Assembly: GCF_001050035.1 (NCBI RefSeq)
Contig: NZ_CVTA01000062.1
Coordinates: 222,413-286,412, forward strand
DNA length: 64,000 nucleotides
Direction: 5' to 3'
DNA from: Mycolicibacterium komanii
Lineage (GTDB): Bacteria; Actinomycetota; Actinomycetes; Mycobacteriales; Mycobacteriaceae
The position numbers and the translations under genes are program-made. The notes beneath the pieces are model-generated. The model had not been told where the DNA came from. It did not search any database and worked only from the letters and a program-made list of their open reading frames with translations. This document shows positions 8,492 to 18,487 of the stretch, piece by piece (within the stretch, counting starts at the first letter, position 1; each line of letters starts with the position of its first letter).

Positions 8492-9604
8492 GTGAACTTC
8501 AACCTCGGCAGGTCGACGCTTCTGACCACGCTGTCGGTAGGCGCGATCGCGGTGCTGACGCTGTCCGCGTGCGGTAGCGACAACAACCTTCCCGCGCCGT
8601 CCGGCGACGGCACGACATCCGCGGAATGCGGTGGCAAGAACTCCGTCACCGCCGAGGGGTCGACGGCCCAGCAGAACGCGATCGGCGAGTTCAACAAGGT
8701 CTGGGGGCAGCGCTGCCCGGGCAAGAACCTGTCGTACAACCCCACCGGTTCGGGTGCGGGCCGCGAGCAGTTCATCGCCGGCCAGGTCGACTTCGCCGGA
8801 TCCGACTCTGCGCTGTCGGGTCAACAGATTCGGCAGGCCGCGCAGCGATGCGACGGCAACCCCGCATGGAACCTGCCACTGGTGTTCGGCCCGGTCGCCC
8901 TGGCCTACAACCTCGGGGGTGTCGACACGCTGGTGCTCAACGCCGACCTGCTCGCGAAGATCTACCAGGGGCAGATCACCAGATGGAACGACCCCGCGAT
9001 CGCGGTGCTCAACAGCGGCACCCAGCTTCCCGACCTCGCCATCACACCGATCTACCGCTCCGACTCCTCGGGCACTACCGACAACTTCCAGAAGTACCTC
9101 GCGGCGGCGGCGCCCCAGAGTTGGACCAAGGACGCCGGCAGCGAATTCCAGGGCGGCGCGGGTGAAGGCGCGCAGAAGTCCGCGGGCGTCATCCAGGCCG
9201 TGCAGGCCACCGACGGTGCGATCGGCTACGTGGAGAAGGGCTTCGCCGATCAGGCCGGAATCCCGTTCGCCCAAATCGACAGTGGCGCAGGCGCGGTCGA
9301 ATTGACCGACGAGTCGGCCAAGAACGCCATCGACGCCGCTGAATTCGCCGCTGCGGGCAACGACCTGACGCTGAACCTGGATTCGTTGTACGGAACCAAG
9401 GAACCCGGCGCGTATCCGTTGGTGCTCGCCACATACGAGATCGTCTGCTCCAAGGGCTATGACCCCGAAACCGCCGCCGCCGTCAAATCGTTTCTCACCG
9501 TTGCCGCCAACGACGGCCAGCAGAACCTCTCGCCGGCCGGCTACGTGCCGCTCCCGGACCGCTTCAAGGAACGACTCCTGGCGTCCGTTGAGGCGATTGC
9601 CTAG
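8492..9604 (+). CDS. pstS: Phosphate-binding lipoprotein PstS
   Basis: 370 aa from a GTG at 8492; the frame stays open upstream, but only this start gives the lipoprotein signal ending LTLSAC. Phosphate-binding signatures are present: TAEGSTAQQNAI, PTGSGAGREQF, DFAGSDSAL and RSDSSGTTDNFQKYL. It captures phosphate outside the membrane for PstCAB. First gene of pstSCAB, and expected to be induced in low phosphate through the upstream PHO box. Confidence 0.95.
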   Translation: MNFNLGRSTLLTTLSVGAIAVLTLSACGSDNNLPAPSGDGTTSAECGGKNSVTAEGSTAQQNAIGEFNKVWGQRCPGKNLSYNPTGSGAGREQFIAGQVDFAGSDSALSGQQIRQAAQRCDGNPAWNLPLVFGPVALAYNLGGVDTLVLNADLLAKIYQGQITRWNDPAIAVLNSGTQLPDLAITPIYRSDSSGTTDNFQKYLAAAAPQSWTKDAGSEFQGGAGEGAQKSAGVIQAVQATDGAIGYVEKGFADQAGIPFAQIDSGAGAVELTDESAKNAIDAAEFAAAGNDLTLNLDSLYGTKEPGAYPLVLATYEIVCSKGYDPETAAAVKSFLTVAANDGQQNLSPAGYVPLPDRFKERLLASVEAIA

Positions 9605-9652
9605 TTTCGTGGCGCGCGGGCGCGGATACGGTGAGGATGGGTCCTGGGACCG

Positions 9653-10696
9653 ATGACCGATAGGCGCGAAGTGACAATCCCCAATCCGTCCGACGCGGGA
9701 TCGGGTGAAGCGCTCGCTTCCCCCTTTCCCGAGCCGACGCCGATCTCCACCAACCCGTCGAGGAACGCCAAAGAGCGTGTCGGCGACCGCATCTTCCGCG
9801 GGTTGGCGCAGGGTTCGGGCGCCTTCATCGTCGCCCTGATCGCGGCGATCGGGGCGTTCCTGCTGTGGCGCGCGATTCCGGCGCTGGCGCGCAACCAGGA
9901 GAACTTCTTCCTCTACGGCGGCACGTGGAAGACCACCGACACGTCGGCGATGCATTTCGGCATCCTCGACCTGCTGCAGGTGACGGTGTTCGTATCGATC
10001 TTCGCGCTCATCCTGGCGATGCCTGTCGCACTTGGCATCGCGATCTTTTTGACCCAATACGCGCCGCGACGGGTCGCCGGACCGCTCGCCTACATGGTCG
10101 ACCTGCTGGCGGCGGTGCCGTCGATCATCTACGGCGTGTGGGGTCTGTACGTACTGGCCCCGGTGCTGAAGCCGATTGCGTTGTGGCTGAACGAGAATCT
10201 CGGCTGGCTTTTCCTGTTCAAGACGGGGACGGCCTCGGTGTCGGGAGGCGGCACGATCTTCACCGCCGGGATCGTGCTGGCCGTCATGATCCTGCCGATC
10301 ATCACCGCCGTCACCCGCGAAGTTTTCGTTCAGACGCCGCGAGGCCAGCTAGAGGCCGCACTCGCACTGGGCGCCACCCGTTGGGAGGTGGTGCGCACGA
10401 CCGTGCTGCCGTTCGGCATGTCCGGTTACATCAGCGGCGCCATGCTCGGCCTCGGTCGTGCGCTGGGTGAAACGATCGCGCTGCTGATCATCCTGCGCGG
10501 AACGCAGCAGGCGTTCGGCTGGTCGCTGTTCGACGGCGGTTATACGTTCGCGAGCCTGATCGCGGCTACGGCAAGCGAATTCAACGATCAGTACAAGGCG
10601 GGCGCCTACATCGCGGCGGGCCTGGTGCTGTTCGTCCTGACGTTCGTGGTGAATTCGCTGGCGCGGGCCGCGGTGGCCGGGAAGGCGCAGAAATGA
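9653..10696 (+). CDS. pstC: Phosphate ABC transporter permease PstC
   Basis: 347 aa, ATG at 9653; a GTG at 9671 is possible. About six membrane helices follow a cytoplasmic N-terminal tail of about 50 residues. The EAA loop [20 protein letters not shown] and [12 protein letters not shown] are typical of PstC. It lies 48 bases after pstS and ends in an ATGA overlap with pstA. Confidence 0.95.
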   Translation: MTDRREVTIPNPSDAGSGEALASPFPEPTPISTNPSRNAKERVGDRIFRGLAQGSGAFIVALIAAIGAFLLWRAIPALARNQENFFLYGGTWKTTDTSAMHFGILDLLQVTVFVSIFALILAMPVALGIAIFLTQYAPRRVAGPLAYMVDLLAAVPSIIYGVWGLYVLAPVLKPIALWLNENLGWLFLFKTGTASVSGGGTIFTAGIVLAVMILPIITAVTREVFVQTPRGQLEAALALGATRWEVVRTTVLPFGMSGYISGAMLGLGRALGETIALLIILRGTQQAFGWSLFDGGYTFASLIAATASEFNDQYKAGAYIAAGLVLFVLTFVVNSLARAAVAGKAQK

Positions 10697-11607
10697 CGTC
10701 GACGCTGGACCGCCCCGTCAAGGCGACCACCTTCCAAGGGGTGAGCCTTCGACGAAAGGTGACCAACAACGTCGCGACGGTTCTGGTCACGCTCAGCGTC
10801 CTGGTCGCGCTGGTGCCGTTGTTGTGGGTGCTGTACTCGGTGGTCGTCAAGGGGTTTCAGGCCCTGACGTCGCCGCGATGGTTCTGGCATTCACAGGCGG
10901 GTATGACGGCCTTTCAGGCCGGCGGCGGTGCGTATCACGCGATCGTGGGAACGCTGCTGCAGGGCCTGGTGTGTGCGGCGATCTCGATACCGATCGGCGT
11001 GTTCGTCGGGATCTACCTCGTCGAGTACGGTGGGGGAACGCGTTTCGGCAAGATCACGACGTTCATGGTGGACATCCTCACCGGCGTGCCGTCGATCGTC
11101 GCCGCGCTGTTCATCTACGCACTGTGGGTGGCGACGTTCGGCTTCCCGCGGTCGGGCTTCGCGGTGTCGCTGGCGCTGGTGCTGCTGATGATCCCGGTCA
11201 TCGTGCGCGCCACCGAGGAGATGCTGCGCATCGTCCCGATGGATCTGCGGGAGGCCAGCTATGCGCTCGGCGTGCCGAAGTGGAAAACCATTGTCCGCAT
11301 TGTGATCCCGACGGCGTTGTCCGGCATCGTCACCGGGATCATGCTGGCATTGGCGCGTGTCATGGGTGAGACGGCGCCGCTGCTGGTCCTGGTCGGCTAC
11401 TCGCAGGCGATGAACTTCGACATGTTCGACGGCTTCATGGGTTCGCTGCCCGGCATGATGTACGACCAGACCTCGGCGGGTGCGGGCGCGAATCCCGTGC
11501 CCACCGACCGGCTGTGGGGCGCCGCGCTGACCCTGATACTGCTGATCGCCGTGCTCAACGTCGGGGCGCGGTTCCTCGCAAAGATCTTCGCCCCCAAGAA
11601 GGTTTAG
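10693..11607 (+). CDS. pstA: Phosphate ABC transporter permease PstA
   Basis: 304 aa, ATG overlapping the pstC stop. Six predicted membrane helices. The EAA-type loop [20 protein letters not shown] and [16 protein letters not shown] are PstA signatures. It forms the phosphate channel with PstC. Confidence 0.95.
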   Translation: MTSTLDRPVKATTFQGVSLRRKVTNNVATVLVTLSVLVALVPLLWVLYSVVVKGFQALTSPRWFWHSQAGMTAFQAGGGAYHAIVGTLLQGLVCAAISIPIGVFVGIYLVEYGGGTRFGKITTFMVDILTGVPSIVAALFIYALWVATFGFPRSGFAVSLALVLLMIPVIVRATEEMLRIVPMDLREASYALGVPKWKTIVRIVIPTALSGIVTGIMLALARVMGETAPLLVLVGYSQAMNFDMFDGFMGSLPGMMYDQTSAGAGANPVPTDRLWGAALTLILLIAVLNVGARFLAKIFAPKKV

Positions 11608-11615
11608 GAGCTTCG

Positions 11616-12392
11616 ATGGCCAAGCGCTTGGATCTCAAGGACGTCAACATCTTCTACGGTGCGTTCCACGCCGTGGCCGACGTGTCGCTGGCCGTTCCGC
11701 CGCGCAACGTGACCGCCTTCATCGGTCCGTCGGGCTGCGGGAAGTCCACGGTGCTGCGGACGCTCAACCGCATGCACGAGGTCATCCCCGGCGCGCGGGT
11801 CGAGGGTTCGGTGCTGCTCGACGGTGAGGACATCTACGGCGCGGGGGTGGACCCCGTCGGTGTGCGCAAGACCATCGGCATGGTCTTCCAGCGTCCGAAT
11901 CCGTTCCCCACCATGTCGATTCGCGACAACGTGGTCGCCGGCCTCAAGCTGCAGGGTGTGCGCAACAAGAAGACGCTCGACGAGGTGGCCGAACGGTCGC
12001 TGCGCGGCGCCAACCTTTGGAAAGAGGTCAAGGACCGGCTCGACAAACCCGGCGGCGGCCTCTCCGGCGGTCAGCAGCAGCGCCTCTGCATCGCCCGCGC
12101 GATCGCGGTGCAACCCGACGTGCTGCTGATGGACGAGCCGTGCTCGGCGCTCGACCCGATCTCCACGCTGGCGATCGAGGACCTGATCGCGACCCTGAAG
12201 CAGGACTTCACGATCGTCATCGTCACCCACAACATGCAGCAGGCCGCGCGGGTCAGTGATCAGACCGCGTTCTTCAACCTCGAGGCGACGGGTAAGCCCG
12301 GTCGGCTCATCGAGATCGACGACACCGAGAAGATCTTCTCCAACCCGTCGCAGAAGGCCACGGAGGACTACATCTCCGGCCGATTCGGCTGA
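11616..12392 (+). CDS. pstB: Phosphate ABC transporter ATPase PstB
   Basis: 258 aa from the ATG at 11616, which has AGGAG 5 nt upstream overlapping the pstA stop. Walker [10 protein letters not shown] (about residue 38), signature [14 protein letters not shown], Walker [14 protein letters not shown] and switch VTHNMQQA are intact. It powers PstCA. Family orthologue in M. tuberculosis is PhoT. The gene converges on phoU with 15 bases between stops. Confidence 0.96.
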   Translation: MAKRLDLKDVNIFYGAFHAVADVSLAVPPRNVTAFIGPSGCGKSTVLRTLNRMHEVIPGARVEGSVLLDGEDIYGAGVDPVGVRKTIGMVFQRPNPFPTMSIRDNVVAGLKLQGVRNKKTLDEVAERSLRGANLWKEVKDRLDKPGGGLSGGQQQRLCIARAIAVQPDVLLMDEPCSALDPISTLAIEDLIATLKQDFTIVIVTHNMQQAARVSDQTAFFNLEATGKPGRLIEIDDTEKIFSNPSQKATEDYISGRFG

Positions 12393-12407
12393 GGCTTTCG
12401 CGGCGGG

Positions 12408-13076
12408 TCAGCGCGGCGCGGGGATGTCCTCCTCGGCGGGATGCTTACCGGTGACCTGGAAGATCACCCGGCGGGCGACCTCGACCGCGTGGTCGGCGAA
12501 GCGTTCGTAGAAGCGGCCGAGCAGCGTCACGTCGACCGCGGCGGCCACGCCGTGCTTCCACTCCTTGTCCATCAACACGGTGAACAGGTGCCGGTGCAGG
12601 TCGTCCATCGCGTCGTCTTCTTCGCCGATCCTGGCGGCCTTCTCCGGATCCCGCGTCACCAGCACCTCTTGCGCGCTGTTACCGAGTTCCACTGCTAGGC
12701 GGCCCATTTCGGCGAAGTATCCGTTCACCTCTTCGGGCAGCGCGTGCTGCGGATGGCGGCGCCGCGCGATCTTGGCGACGTGCAGCGCAAGCGCGCCCAT
12801 CCTGTCGACATCGGCGACGATCTGGATCGAACCCACAATCGCCCGAAGGTCGCCGGCCACCGGCGCCTGCAGCGCGAGCAGGACGAACGCCGCCTCCTCG
12901 GCCCGTGCGCTCATCGCGGCGATCTGTTCGTGGTCGGTGATGACCTGCTCGGCCAACACCAGATCGGCTTGCAGCAGGGCCTGGGTCGCGCGCTCCATCG
13001 CCGCGCCCGCCAGCCCGCACATCTCGCCGAGCTGGTTGGTCAGGGCCTCCAGCTGCTCGTGATACGCAGTACGCAT
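12408..13076 (-). CDS. phoU: PhoU-family phosphate signalling regulator (PhoY2 type)
   Basis: 222 aa, ATG at 13076. Two three-helix PhoU repeats carry metal-binding E/DxxxD motifs, visible as [15 protein letters not shown] and [12 protein letters not shown]. PhoU links PstSCAB to the SenX3-RegX3 two-component system and damps it when phosphate is ample. It is convergent with pstB rather than in the pst operon. A TANNNT box 6 nt before the ATG makes a leaderless transcript likely. Confidence 0.95.
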   Translation of the reverse strand: MRTAYHEQLEALTNQLGEMCGLAGAAMERATQALLQADLVLAEQVITDHEQIAAMSARAEEAAFVLLALQAPVAGDLRAIVGSIQIVADVDRMGALALHVAKIARRRHPQHALPEEVNGYFAEMGRLAVELGNSAQEVLVTRDPEKAARIGEEDDAMDDLHRHLFTVLMDKEWKHGVAAAVDVTLLGRFYERFADHAVEVARRVIFQVTGKHPAEEDIPAPR

Positions 13077-13082
13077 ATATCC

Positions 13083-13139
13083 ACCCTACGGGCATCGTCA
13101 CCGAAACGGCATGAAGCGAACGGTGAACGAAAGGTGAAC
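13083..13139 (-). promoter_or_regulatory. phoU promoter: leaderless -10 plus PHO-box-like repeats
   Basis: On the minus strand two 11-bp repeats, GTTCACCTTTC (13139-13129) and GTTCACCGTTC (13128-13118), copy the pstS box. A -10 TAGGGT (13088-13083) ends 6 nt before the phoU ATG. The whole promoter lies in the 94-base gap between LCP and phoU. Confidence 0.72.
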
Positions 13140-13170
13140 CTCACCTGCCGAAACGCTGTGCTCGGCGCGC

Positions 13171-15348
13171 CTACTCGCAGGTGACGTCGGCGGCGTTGGT
13201 GACCGACAGGTCCTCCGGAAGCTGGGTCGGTGTGCTATTGGTACCGCGCACGACGTGCACCTGGACCGGGGATCCGCTCGGCTCGGGAGGCGTCACGTTG
13301 TGGAAGTCGCTACCCAAGACGACGCGGACGGTGTCGCCCAGGCCCGAGATGCGCTCGATCTTGGCGTTGGCGAAGGAGGAGGCCACCGTCGCGGCCGCCT
13401 CTTCGTTGCCGGGCGAGAAGAACACCGTCGTCGAATCCAGCGGACCCGGGTAATCGTCGGGGGACGTGACGTTGAAGCCGTGGGTCTGCAGTTCGCTGGC
13501 CGCGGTCGCGGCGAGACCGTCCTCACCGGTGGAGTTCGATACCTGAACGGTGATGTCGGCGGGGTCGGTGGTGATTGCGTCGACGAGCTCACCCGAGGGC
13601 GCCGAATCGTGGGTCGGCGCGGCCGACTCGGGCTCGGCGTTGGTCGACGATTCGGGTGTGCCCGGCACCGGGGTGTTGTCGGCGTTCTTCTCCTCGGGCA
13701 GCGGATCGTCGTTGATGATCGCGTCGAAGATCGCCCGGGTGTCGTCCTCGCGGAGGTGCTCGTTGCCGTACTCGTCCATGTAGCCCGTCGTCGGCACCGT
13801 GAGGAACGTGATCCGGCCCGCCGCGATGCCCTGGACCGACTGACCCAACGTCACCAGATCCTTGGTGTCCATGTTGTCGACGTAGCTGTCGTTGATGAAC
13901 ATGTTGACCACGTTGTTGAGCTTCGACAGCGAGAAGAACACTTCCTTGGAGATCATCGACCGCAGCAGTGACGACAGGAACAGCTGCTGGCGCTTGATGC
14001 GGCCGTAGTCGCCGTTGGTCTCGGTGGTCACCTGACGGGCGCGCACATACTGAAGTGCGGTGTGCCCGTTGACGATCTGGCGACCCGCCTCGGGAAGCAC
14101 CGTACCGAGTTCGTAATCCTCCAGCGGGGTGGTGCTACACACCTCGACGCCGCCGAGGGCATCGACCATCTTCGAGAAACCGGCGAAATCGACTGCCATG
14201 AACCGGTTTATCGACAGCCCGGACATCTTCTGGATGACCTTGACCAGGCACTTGGGGCCGCCGACGGCGTAGGCCGAGTTCAGCTTGTACTCGGTGTAGA
14301 CCTCGTCGGCGCCGTACATCGGAGACTCGGGGTCGGTGATCGGGCCGTAGTTGCCGGTCTGTGGGTCCCACGGCTCGCACTTCATCGGCTCGATGGCAAG
14401 GTCACGCGGAAACGACACGGCGACAACGCGTTCACGGTTCGCGGGGATGTTGACCAGCATCACGGTGTCCGACCGCGCGCCCGCCGCGTCGTCAGTGGTT
14501 CCCGCGCCCATGTCGCTGTTCTCACCGATCCGGCTGTCGACCCCGACGATCAGGAAGTTCTCGTCACCGAACTGTGCATTGGGGTCGAGGATGTCGCGGG
14601 AGTCGGGGTCCAGCGCCGAAACCCGGTTCAGCATGTTGTTCTTGGCCGACTGCCACTGCCAGGCCCCGCCGGTCAGTGCGAGCGCCAACACGGCGATCAG
14701 CGCCGCGGCCGCGCGCCCGGCGATCAGCGTTCTATGCCGACGGCGCCGAGAAGGGGCACGCTTGAGCACGGCTGTCGAGTGCGCGGCAGGCACCCGGCTC
14801 GGCCTGCGGATGCGCGCCAGGTCGGGCAGCTCCGCATCGGCGTGCGCGACCGGCAGCACCTCGGTGTCGAAGTCGTTGGCTGCACTATTAGCGGGGAGCT
14901 CCGCTTCGTCCGGGTGCGCCGGTTCGTCCGAGAACGCTGATTCGTCGAAGAACGCCGCGTCGGCCGGGACCGCCGGCTCGTCCGGCACCGGGGGTTCGTC
15001 CGGCACCGCCGCGATGATCTCCGTGGGCGGTGCGGGCGGCTCCGGCGGCGTGACGGGTTCTGCGGGCTCGGGCTCGCGGCGCCGCCGCCGGCGCGGTTGC
15101 GGGGGCACGGCGGCGTCGCCGTGCAGTTTGGCGATGAGGTCGGCGACGGTGACGCCGTCGGTGTGGTTACCGGTGGGCTCGGCATCGGCGGGGTCTGAAG
15201 GCTCGGGTTCGGCGGACCGGCGAGGGAACTCCGCGCGCTCCCACGGAGCCGCTCCCGGCGCCCGGCGCTGGCTTCGGGTCAGCCAGCGGTTGTCGTCCCC
15301 ACCTGTGGGGTCGGGAGGGCCAGGAGTGGCGTTATCGCCGTCACTCAT
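13171..15348 (-). CDS. LytR-CpsA-Psr (LCP) family protein with C-terminal LytR_C domain
   Basis: 725 aa. A long disordered cytoplasmic N-terminus (1-200) is rich in Pro, Glu and Asp, with a basic patch before a single membrane helix (about 206-231). The LCP catalytic domain follows (FLIVGVDSRIGENSDMG, VSFPRDLAIE, INRFMAVDFAGFSKMVDALGGVEVC, ALQYVRARQ). The LytR_C domain is near 600-690 (DITVQVSNSTGEDGLAATAASELQ region). LCP enzymes attach arabinogalactan to peptidoglycan. M. tuberculosis Rv0822c is the likely orthologue; its exact ligase role is less clear than that of Lcp1. Confidence 0.9.
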   Translation of the reverse strand: MSDGDNATPGPPDPTGGDDNRWLTRSQRRAPGAAPWERAEFPRRSAEPEPSDPADAEPTGNHTDGVTVADLIAKLHGDAAVPPQPRRRRRREPEPAEPVTPPEPPAPPTEIIAAVPDEPPVPDEPAVPADAAFFDESAFSDEPAHPDEAELPANSAANDFDTEVLPVAHADAELPDLARIRRPSRVPAAHSTAVLKRAPSRRRRHRTLIAGRAAAALIAVLALALTGGAWQWQSAKNNMLNRVSALDPDSRDILDPNAQFGDENFLIVGVDSRIGENSDMGAGTTDDAAGARSDTVMLVNIPANRERVVAVSFPRDLAIEPMKCEPWDPQTGNYGPITDPESPMYGADEVYTEYKLNSAYAVGGPKCLVKVIQKMSGLSINRFMAVDFAGFSKMVDALGGVEVCSTTPLEDYELGTVLPEAGRQIVNGHTALQYVRARQVTTETNGDYGRIKRQQLFLSSLLRSMISKEVFFSLSKLNNVVNMFINDSYVDNMDTKDLVTLGQSVQGIAAGRITFLTVPTTGYMDEYGNEHLREDDTRAIFDAIINDDPLPEEKNADNTPVPGTPESSTNAEPESAAPTHDSAPSGELVDAITTDPADITVQVSNSTGEDGLAATAASELQTHGFNVTSPDDYPGPLDSTTVFFSPGNEEAAATVASSFANAKIERISGLGDTVRVVLGSDFHNVTPPEPSGSPVQVHVVRGTNSTPTQLPEDLSVTNAADVTCE

Positions 15349-15501
15349 GTTCCTACCGGCCTCCGACTCTCAACACGTGCAGCTCAGGGGCGAACACGGC
15401 GCCGCGCGCCATTGCTACGGCACCTCGGTGACTCCGCGACGGGAGTGCATTGCAGACGAGACTCATATCGTACTGAGACATCCTGAGAGATGTGATGTCA
15501 G

Positions 15502-15525
15502 AGTCGTCTCAGGACGGAGACGACT
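15502..15525. terminator. 9-bp perfect inverted repeat between LCP and dus
   Basis: AGTCGTCTC (15502-15510), 6-nt spacer, GAGACGACT (15517-15525). It begins 22 nt beyond the dus stop in transcription order, fitting a terminator. It also lies in the 198-base region that must hold the LCP promoter, and several GAGAC units recur there, so an operator is possible. Confidence 0.4.
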
Positions 15526-15546
15526 GGGAGACGGCGCATAGACGGC

Positions 15547-16707
15547 CTAACCTCCGGAGTGCATGACCTCCGCGCCCGCGGGCACCGTGCAGTCGTCCGG
15601 GTCGGCCAACCAGCCCTCCGGCAGCGCGACCGACGCCGCCGAGCCCTGGCGGCCACGCGGACCCGTCGCAGCCTCGGGGAACGGCACGTCGGCGTCGAGC
15701 CTGCCGAGCAGCTCCTCAAGCTCAGTGAGGGTCTTGACCAGCGCCAACGACCGGCGCAGGTCGGCGCCGGCGGGAAAGCCGTGCAGATACCAGGCCACGT
15801 GCTTGCGGATGTCGCGCATGCCCTTGTCCTCGCCGAAGTGCGCGGATAGCAGCTCGCCGTGGCGCAGGATGATCGACGCCACCTCGCCGAGCGTGGGCGG
15901 CGCCGGCGCGGGGCTCCCGGTGAACGCCGCCGACAGTTCGGCGAACAACCAGGGCCTGCCCAGGCAGCCGCGACCGATGACCACGCCGTCGCACCCGGTG
16001 GCCGACATCATCGCCAACGCGTCGGAGGCTTCGAAGATGTCGCCGTTGCCCAGTACGGGCACGCCCGGCACGTGTTCTTTGAGCGCCGCGATCTGCTCCC
16101 AGTCGGCCGTACCGGAGTAGCGCTGCGCGGCGGTGCGGGCGTGCAGGGCGACCGCCGCGGCGCCTTCCTCGGCCGCGATCCTGCCCGCGTCGAGGTGGGT
16201 GCGGTGCTCGTCGTCGATGCCGATGCGGAACTTCACCGTCACGGGGATGTCGGTGCCTTCGGTCGCGCGCACCGCTGCGGCGACGATCTGGCCGAACAAC
16301 CGGCGCTTGTACGGCAGGGCCGCGCCGCCTCCGCGCCGCGTCACCTTGGGCACCGGGCAGCCGAAGTTCATGTCGATGTGGTCGGCGAGCCCCTCGTCGA
16401 CGATCATTTTCGCCGCCGCATAGGTGTTCTGCGGATCGACCGAGTACAGCTGCAGCGAGCGCGGGTTCTCGTCGGGCGCGAACGTCACCATGTGCATGGT
16501 CCCCGGATGACGCTCCACGAGCGCCCGCGCGGTGACCATCTCGCAGACGTAGAGCCCGCTGACCGTGCCCGCCCGCGCCAACTCGAGTTCGCGGCACAGG
16601 GTGCGGAACGCGACGTTGGTCACACCGGCCATCGGCGCCAGTACGACGGGGCTGCGGAGCCGTATCGGGCCGATCAGCAGTTCGCGCCTGTCGGCCAGGA
16701 CCGTCAT
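15547..16707 (-). CDS. dus: tRNA-dihydrouridine synthase
   Basis: 386 aa from the ATG at 16707, which overlaps the desA1 stop (ATGA); the longer open frame upstream is desA1 shadow. TIM-barrel FMN enzyme. LAPMAGVTNVAFRTLCREL, DMNFGCPVPKVTRRGGGAAL (catalytic Cys) and VLGNGDIFEA and IGRGCLGRPW are Dus family motifs. It reduces uridine to dihydrouridine in tRNA D-loops using NAD(P)H. Confidence 0.95.
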   Translation of the reverse strand: MTVLADRRELLIGPIRLRSPVVLAPMAGVTNVAFRTLCRELELARAGTVSGLYVCEMVTARALVERHPGTMHMVTFAPDENPRSLQLYSVDPQNTYAAAKMIVDEGLADHIDMNFGCPVPKVTRRGGGAALPYKRRLFGQIVAAAVRATEGTDIPVTVKFRIGIDDEHRTHLDAGRIAAEEGAAAVALHARTAAQRYSGTADWEQIAALKEHVPGVPVLGNGDIFEASDALAMMSATGCDGVVIGRGCLGRPWLFAELSAAFTGSPAPAPPTLGEVASIILRHGELLSAHFGEDKGMRDIRKHVAWYLHGFPAGADLRRSLALVKTLTELEELLGRLDADVPFPEAATGPRGRQGSAASVALPEGWLADPDDCTVPAGAEVMHSGG

Positions 16708-17702
16708 GACGACGAGGAGGCCAGGACCTTCTTCGCGGAGAGCTTCTCGGCCTTGCGTGCCTCGCGCTCGAGGCGACGCTGCTTGGATTCCTCGAACTTC
16801 TGCGAGGCCTCCTCGAGCTCCTCGACCAGCACGCCGAGGTCGTCGCGCATGCGCGCGGCCTCGCCGGTGAAGTCTTCGCGTTCGAAGATCCGCCACTTCT
16901 TCAGCACGGGCATCACCACGTCGTCGAGGTGGATCCGGGGATCGTAGACGCCGCCGACGGCGATGATCACGGCCTTGCGGCGGAACTCCGGAACCGTGTA
17001 CCCGGGCATCTTGAAGTTGCGCAGCACGCGGTGCAGCGAGTGCATCGCCTGGTCGGGCGCGATCTCGAAGCCGGCCTCGCTGACGTCGCGGTAGAAGATC
17101 ATGTGCAGGTTCTCATCGGCCGAGACCCGCGCGAGCAGTTGGTCGGCGATGGTCTCGTTGCACGCCTTACCCGTGTTGCGGTGCGAGACGCGGGTGGCCA
17201 GCTCCTGGAAGGTCACGTAGATGACCGAGTCGAAGAGGCTTTCGGCGAAAAGGTCGCCCTGCTGGTTCTGGCCGGGCGAGAAGCCGCGGGTGACCTGCTC
17301 GATGCGCAGCTGTTCGAGCTGTACGGGATCGACCGCACGGGTGACGACGAGGTAGTCGCGCAGCGCGATGCCGTGCCGGTTCTCCTCGGCGGTCCACCGG
17401 TTGACCCACTGGCCCCATGCGCCGTCCATGCCCATGTTCATCGCGATCTCGCGGTGATAGGACGGCAGGTTGTCCTCGGTCAGCAGGTTCTGGATCATCG
17501 CCACCTGCGCGACCTCGGACAGCTGCGACTGTTCGGGATGCCAGTCCTCGCCGCCCAGCGCGTAATAGTTCTTGCCGTCCGACCACGGGATGTAGTCGTG
17601 CGGATTCCAGTCCTTGCGCATCGTCAGGTGCCGGTTGAGGTACTTCTCAACGACAGGCTCGAGCTCCTGCAGCAGATGTAGGTCAGTCAAGTTCTCGTGC
17701 AT
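16704..17702 (-). CDS. desA1: Acyl-[ACP] desaturase DesA1
   Basis: 332 aa. Diiron ferritin-like desaturase. Ligands are visible in AEENRHG (Glu107, His110) and ADENLHM (Glu197, His200). The C-terminal tail (about 280-332) is rich in Glu, Lys and Arg and probably a charged helix. DesA1 is an essential mycobacterial enzyme that introduces double bonds during mycolic acid synthesis. AAGGAG lies 8 nt before the ATG. It is followed by dus with a 4-base overlap, an association conserved in M. tuberculosis. Confidence 0.95.
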   Translation of the reverse strand: MHENLTDLHLLQELEPVVEKYLNRHLTMRKDWNPHDYIPWSDGKNYYALGGEDWHPEQSQLSEVAQVAMIQNLLTEDNLPSYHREIAMNMGMDGAWGQWVNRWTAEENRHGIALRDYLVVTRAVDPVQLEQLRIEQVTRGFSPGQNQQGDLFAESLFDSVIYVTFQELATRVSHRNTGKACNETIADQLLARVSADENLHMIFYRDVSEAGFEIAPDQAMHSLHRVLRNFKMPGYTVPEFRRKAVIIAVGGVYDPRIHLDDVVMPVLKKWRIFEREDFTGEAARMRDDLGVLVEELEEASQKFEESKQRRLEREARKAEKLSAKKVLASSSS

Positions 17703-17742
17703 TGATCCTTACTCCTTCTCGCGTGCGAGAGCCCCACCCAGT

Positions 17743-17787
17743 TAGATATCTGTACCCGTTGGTTGCACTCAATATATCTGTGTACCC
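17743..17787 (-). promoter_or_regulatory. desA1 promoter with two related 11-13-bp repeats
   Basis: On the minus strand TTGAGT (17772-17767) and TATCTA (17748-17743) are separated by 18 nt, a plausible -35/-10 pair. On the plus strand TATCTGTACCC (17747-17757) and TATCTGTGTACCC (17775-17787) repeat each other across the promoter and may be binding sites for a lipid-responsive TetR repressor such as MadR, known to act on desA1. I could not verify the MadR consensus. Confidence 0.45.
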
Positions 17788-17914
17788 CGGTGACATTCAA
17801 GTTCCGGCAACGGTGTCACAACCGCCCCATCAGAAGCACCTGTCGATGTAGTATCCCGTCGGGCAAACTCCCACGCCCGGATTTCGGCATCACTGGAGAC
17901 TCGGAGGACGGGCG

Positions 17915-18373
17915 TTGCTCACGTTTCGCCATCTTGTGGTCGGCGCAACCGCCGCGGCGGTAGCGGCGGGTACCGCGCTCATCGGCGCGGGTCAGGCGGG
18001 CGCCGTCCCCGACGTCGTCGACCGCCCCTATAAAGACGCCAAGAGAATCATCCAGCAATACGGCGGTAATGCCGTCGTCGCGACTCGGGTGGGCAGCAGC
18101 GCCGACGAAGGTGACTGCCTTGTGACGAACGCGTGGGATGCGGCGGTGCGCCGGCCCAACTCGCGTGGTCGCCCGATCGCCAACAGCGATGTCATGGTGG
18201 CGTTGAACTGTAACGGCGCCCTGGCCGCGCCCGGGGTGCCTGGCAACTCGGCGATGAGCCCGGCGGGGCGCGACGCCAAGGCCGAACAGCAACGACGGGA
18301 GGCCAAGGCAGCCCGCGAAGCGGCCACTCTGGAGGAGCAGGAGTTGACCGCTCCTGTGACGCCGGACAACTGA
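17915..18373 (+). CDS. Secreted PASTA-like protein, paralogue 1
   Basis: 152 aa from a TTG with GGAGG 7 nt upstream. Signal peptide to about residue 29 (AGQAGA). The mature domain AVPDVVDRPYKDAKRIIQQYG resembles one PASTA unit, followed by RVGSSADEGDCLVTNAWD and ALNCNG, giving two cysteines likely to form a disulfide. A 70-residue C-terminal tail is rich in Ala, Glu and Lys, ending APVTPDN. It has an extra stretch (RRPNSRGRPIANSD) absent from paralogues 2 and 3. Function unknown; PASTA units bind cell-wall muropeptides in other proteins. Confidence 0.8.
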   Translation: MLTFRHLVVGATAAAVAAGTALIGAGQAGAVPDVVDRPYKDAKRIIQQYGGNAVVATRVGSSADEGDCLVTNAWDAAVRRPNSRGRPIANSDVMVALNCNGALAAPGVPGNSAMSPAGRDAKAEQQRREAKAAREAATLEEQELTAPVTPDN

Positions 18374-18487
18374 GGTTTCGGCTCCAGACCTTCACACCTT
18401 CTTCCGGTGGCGGTGTATACCGAACCGCAATAGACTGCGGCCAGCGTTCACACGGCGGTCATCGCCCGGGCACGGAGGTTGGGGCAC

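Noticed and set aside
8489..10057. 522-codon open frame opposite pstS
   Set aside because: Antisense shadow; pstS has a lipobox and family motifs in the correct frame.
13077..13170. Additional short gene between phoU and the LCP gene
   Set aside because: The 94 bases are filled by the phoU promoter and PHO-box-like repeats; no frame with a start and ribosome site.
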